Below the pieces are notes generated by a model. The model had not been told where the DNA came from, did not search any database, and saw only the letters and a list, made by a program, of their open reading frames with translations. This document shows positions 62,644 to 64,000 of a stretch of DNA of 64,000 bases, in pieces; the first letter of the stretch is position 1; every line of letters starts with the position of its first letter. Both the position numbers and the translations under genes were made by a program. The stretch is taken from positions 434,001 through 498,000 of the forward strand of contig CAUQTV010000001.1 of the NCBI GenBank assembly GCA_963521185.1, written 5' to 3'. The DNA is from Enterobacter_D sp963521185 (GTDB lineage: Bacteria; Pseudomonadota; Gammaproteobacteria; Enterobacterales; Enterobacteriaceae).

Positions 62644-63939
62644 ATGACAAACACGCAGGCAACACTTTCACGGGAAGGGCAGGACGCCGTCTCACTGGAT
62701 CTCGTCACCGGTACGCTGGGACGCACCGGGGTAGACATCACCCCGTTTGAGCAGGACGATTTATGCAGCTTCGATCCGGGCTTTAGCAATACGGCGGGCT
62801 GTAAATCGGCGATTTCGTACATTGATACCGAAAAAAGCCTGCTGCTGCACCGTGGCTTCCCGGTGGATCAACTGGCGCAGCAGTGCGACTTCCTGGAAGT
62901 GGGTTACATTTTGCTGCACGGCGACGCGCCGACCGACAGCGAATATGCCGCGTTTCGTGAATCGATCACCCGCCACACGATGATCAACGAACAGATGGCG
63001 CGCATGAGCAGCGGTTTTCGTCGTGACTCCCATCCGATGGCGCTGATGTGTGCGCTGGTGGGCGCACTGGCGGCGTTCTATCACGACGTGCTGGACGTTG
63101 ATAATCCGGCACACCGCGAGCTGGCGGCCACGCGTCTGCTGTCAAAAATGCCAACGCTGGCGGCGATGAGCTACAAATACGCCATTGAACAACCGGCCAA
63201 CCACCCGCGCAATTCACTCTCCTACGCCGGGAATTTCCTGCATATGCTGTTTTCTGTTCCGGCCGAGCCGTACGTGGTCAATCCGGTGATTGAAAACGCC
63301 ATGAACCAGATCCTCGTGCTGCACGCCGATCACGGTCAGTGTGCCTCCACCACGACCGTACGCGCCGCCGGATCGTCGGGGGCTAACCCGTTTGCCTGCA
63401 TTGCCGCCGGGCTGGCGTCGCTATGGGGGCCAATGCACGGCGGGGCGAATGAAGCCTGTATGCGCATGCTTGAAGAGATCCAGACCGTGGACCAGGTGCC
63501 GGCCTTCTTAAGCCGCGCAAAAGCGGATCCGGAAGCTTTCCGCCGCCTCGGTTTTGGCAACGCCCGCTACCGCAACGTTGACCCGCGTGCGGCAATCCTG
63601 CGCGAAACCTGCCATCAGGTCCTGAACGAGCTGGGCATGGCCGACACCTTGTTGCAGGTCGCCATGGCGCTGGAAAACGTCGCGCTGAACGACCCGTGGT
63701 GCATCCAAAATGGCCTCACTCCCAACGTTGATTTTTACACCGCCGTTATTCTCAAAGCGATGGGATTACCGTCGTCCATGTTTGTCGTGGTGACCGCCGT
63801 AGGCCGTACCGTCGGCTGGATCGCCCACTGGAATGAGATGCACAGCGAGCCGTTAAAAATCTACCGTCCGCGCCAGATTTATACCGGTGAAGCGCCGCGC
63901 CAGTATGTTTCTCGCCGCAAACATTCAGCGGCGTGTTAA
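62644..63939 (+). CDS. Citrate synthase paralogue with altered active site
   Basis: A 431-residue type II citrate synthase homologue, colinear with E. coli GltA (offset +1). Present: His265 (GPMHGGANEA), Arg315 (DPRA), Asp363 (NVDFY), Arg388 and Arg410 (RPRQIYTG). The FGHRVY motif of GltA reads FGNARY here, so the oxaloacetate-binding His305 is Asn306 and Arg306 is Ala307. It may have a different acyl or keto-acid substrate, low activity, or a regulatory role. ACAGGAAGGGCAACTC precedes the ATG. It has its own transcription unit; the true gltA should lie near sdh. Confidence 0.82.
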   Translation: MTNTQATLSREGQDAVSLDLVTGTLGRTGVDITPFEQDDLCSFDPGFSNTAGCKSAISYIDTEKSLLLHRGFPVDQLAQQCDFLEVGYILLHGDAPTDSEYAAFRESITRHTMINEQMARMSSGFRRDSHPMALMCALVGALAAFYHDVLDVDNPAHRELAATRLLSKMPTLAAMSYKYAIEQPANHPRNSLSYAGNFLHMLFSVPAEPYVVNPVIENAMNQILVLHADHGQCASTTTVRAAGSSGANPFACIAAGLASLWGPMHGGANEACMRMLEEIQTVDQVPAFLSRAKADPEAFRRLGFGNARYRNVDPRAAILRETCHQVLNELGMADTLLQVAMALENVALNDPWCIQNGLTPNVDFYTAVILKAMGLPSSMFVVVTAVGRTVGWIAHWNEMHSEPLKIYRPRQIYTGEAPRQYVSRRKHSAAC

Positions 63940-64000
63940 TCACGTCAGGACCCACCGGGGAGAGATAAGATTTCGTTATGGTTATGTGAACAAAATGCGT

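Noticed and set aside
62644..63939. Housekeeping gltA
   Set aside because: The active-site FGHR motif is replaced and the neighbours (no sdh genes) are wrong for gltA.

Overview
The window is chromosomal DNA from a member of the Enterobacteriaceae. Most of it (about 1-46.5 kb) follows the Escherichia/Salmonella backbone order from yebS (letA) through proQ-prc-htpX, kdgR, mgrB, cspC, manXYZ, sdaA, fadD, rnd, minCDE, fadR, dadAX, ycgR and ymgE, and many proteins are nearly identical to E. coli counterparts. A PBP3-like second transpeptidase beside rlmA (the position of Salmonella PBP3-SAL), an accessory metallo-beta-lactamase-fold protein, and the accessory block at the right end point to an Enterobacter/Lelliottia-like genus rather than Escherichia. 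I cannot fix the genus from sequence alone. There is no tRNA, rRNA, prophage, insertion sequence or CRISPR array.

Layout. 1-8.8 kb: LetA (cut by the window edge), MsrC, the ProQ-Prc pair, HtpX behind a heat-shock-like promoter, the YebQ exporter, KdgR, and the small proteins YobH, MgrB and YebO. 8.8-14.1 kb: metallo-beta-lactamase-fold protein, yobF-cspC with a long leader, PBP3-like protein, RlmA, and MntP with its Mn riboswitch. 14.1-25.6 kb: YobD, the mannose PTS, YoaE, the c-di-GMP phosphodiesterase PdeD, SdaA, NudL, PabB, YoaH and YoaB. 25.7-35.7 kb: YoaA, TsaB, YeaY, FadD with its FadR operator, RNase D, MinCDE, YcgL, YcgM and YcgN. 35.8-46.5 kb: DsbB, FadR, SpoVR-like YcgB, DadAX, CvrA, LdcA, EmtA, YcgR with a FliA promoter, and YmgE. 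Relative to E. coli K-12, hlyE-umuDC (ycgN/dsbB) and nhaB (dsbB/fadR) are absent from their usual places.

46.5-64 kb is mostly accessory. It holds a TonB-dependent siderophore receptor behind a Fur-like box, periplasmic trehalase, and a three-gene envelope cassette (SH3-type lipoprotein, periplasmic protein, membrane-anchored protein kinase homologue). The kinase homologue lacks three core catalytic residues and looks like a pseudokinase. The main item follows: an operon for taking up and breaking down guanidine. It has a sigma-54 promoter with NtrC-like sites, a guanidine-I (ykkC) riboswitch with a terminator, an ABC importer, two DUF1989 (carboxyguanidine deiminase-type) proteins, a translationally coupled 32-residue ORF, and a 1202-residue urea/guanidine carboxylase. 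Directly before the carboxylase start are two hairpins with ACGA loops that match the guanidine-II (mini-ykkC) riboswitch. The operon would therefore be controlled by nitrogen status and by two different classes of guanidine sensor. No allophanate hydrolase gene is present in the window. The last gene encodes a citrate synthase paralogue in which the active-site FGHR motif has become FGNA.
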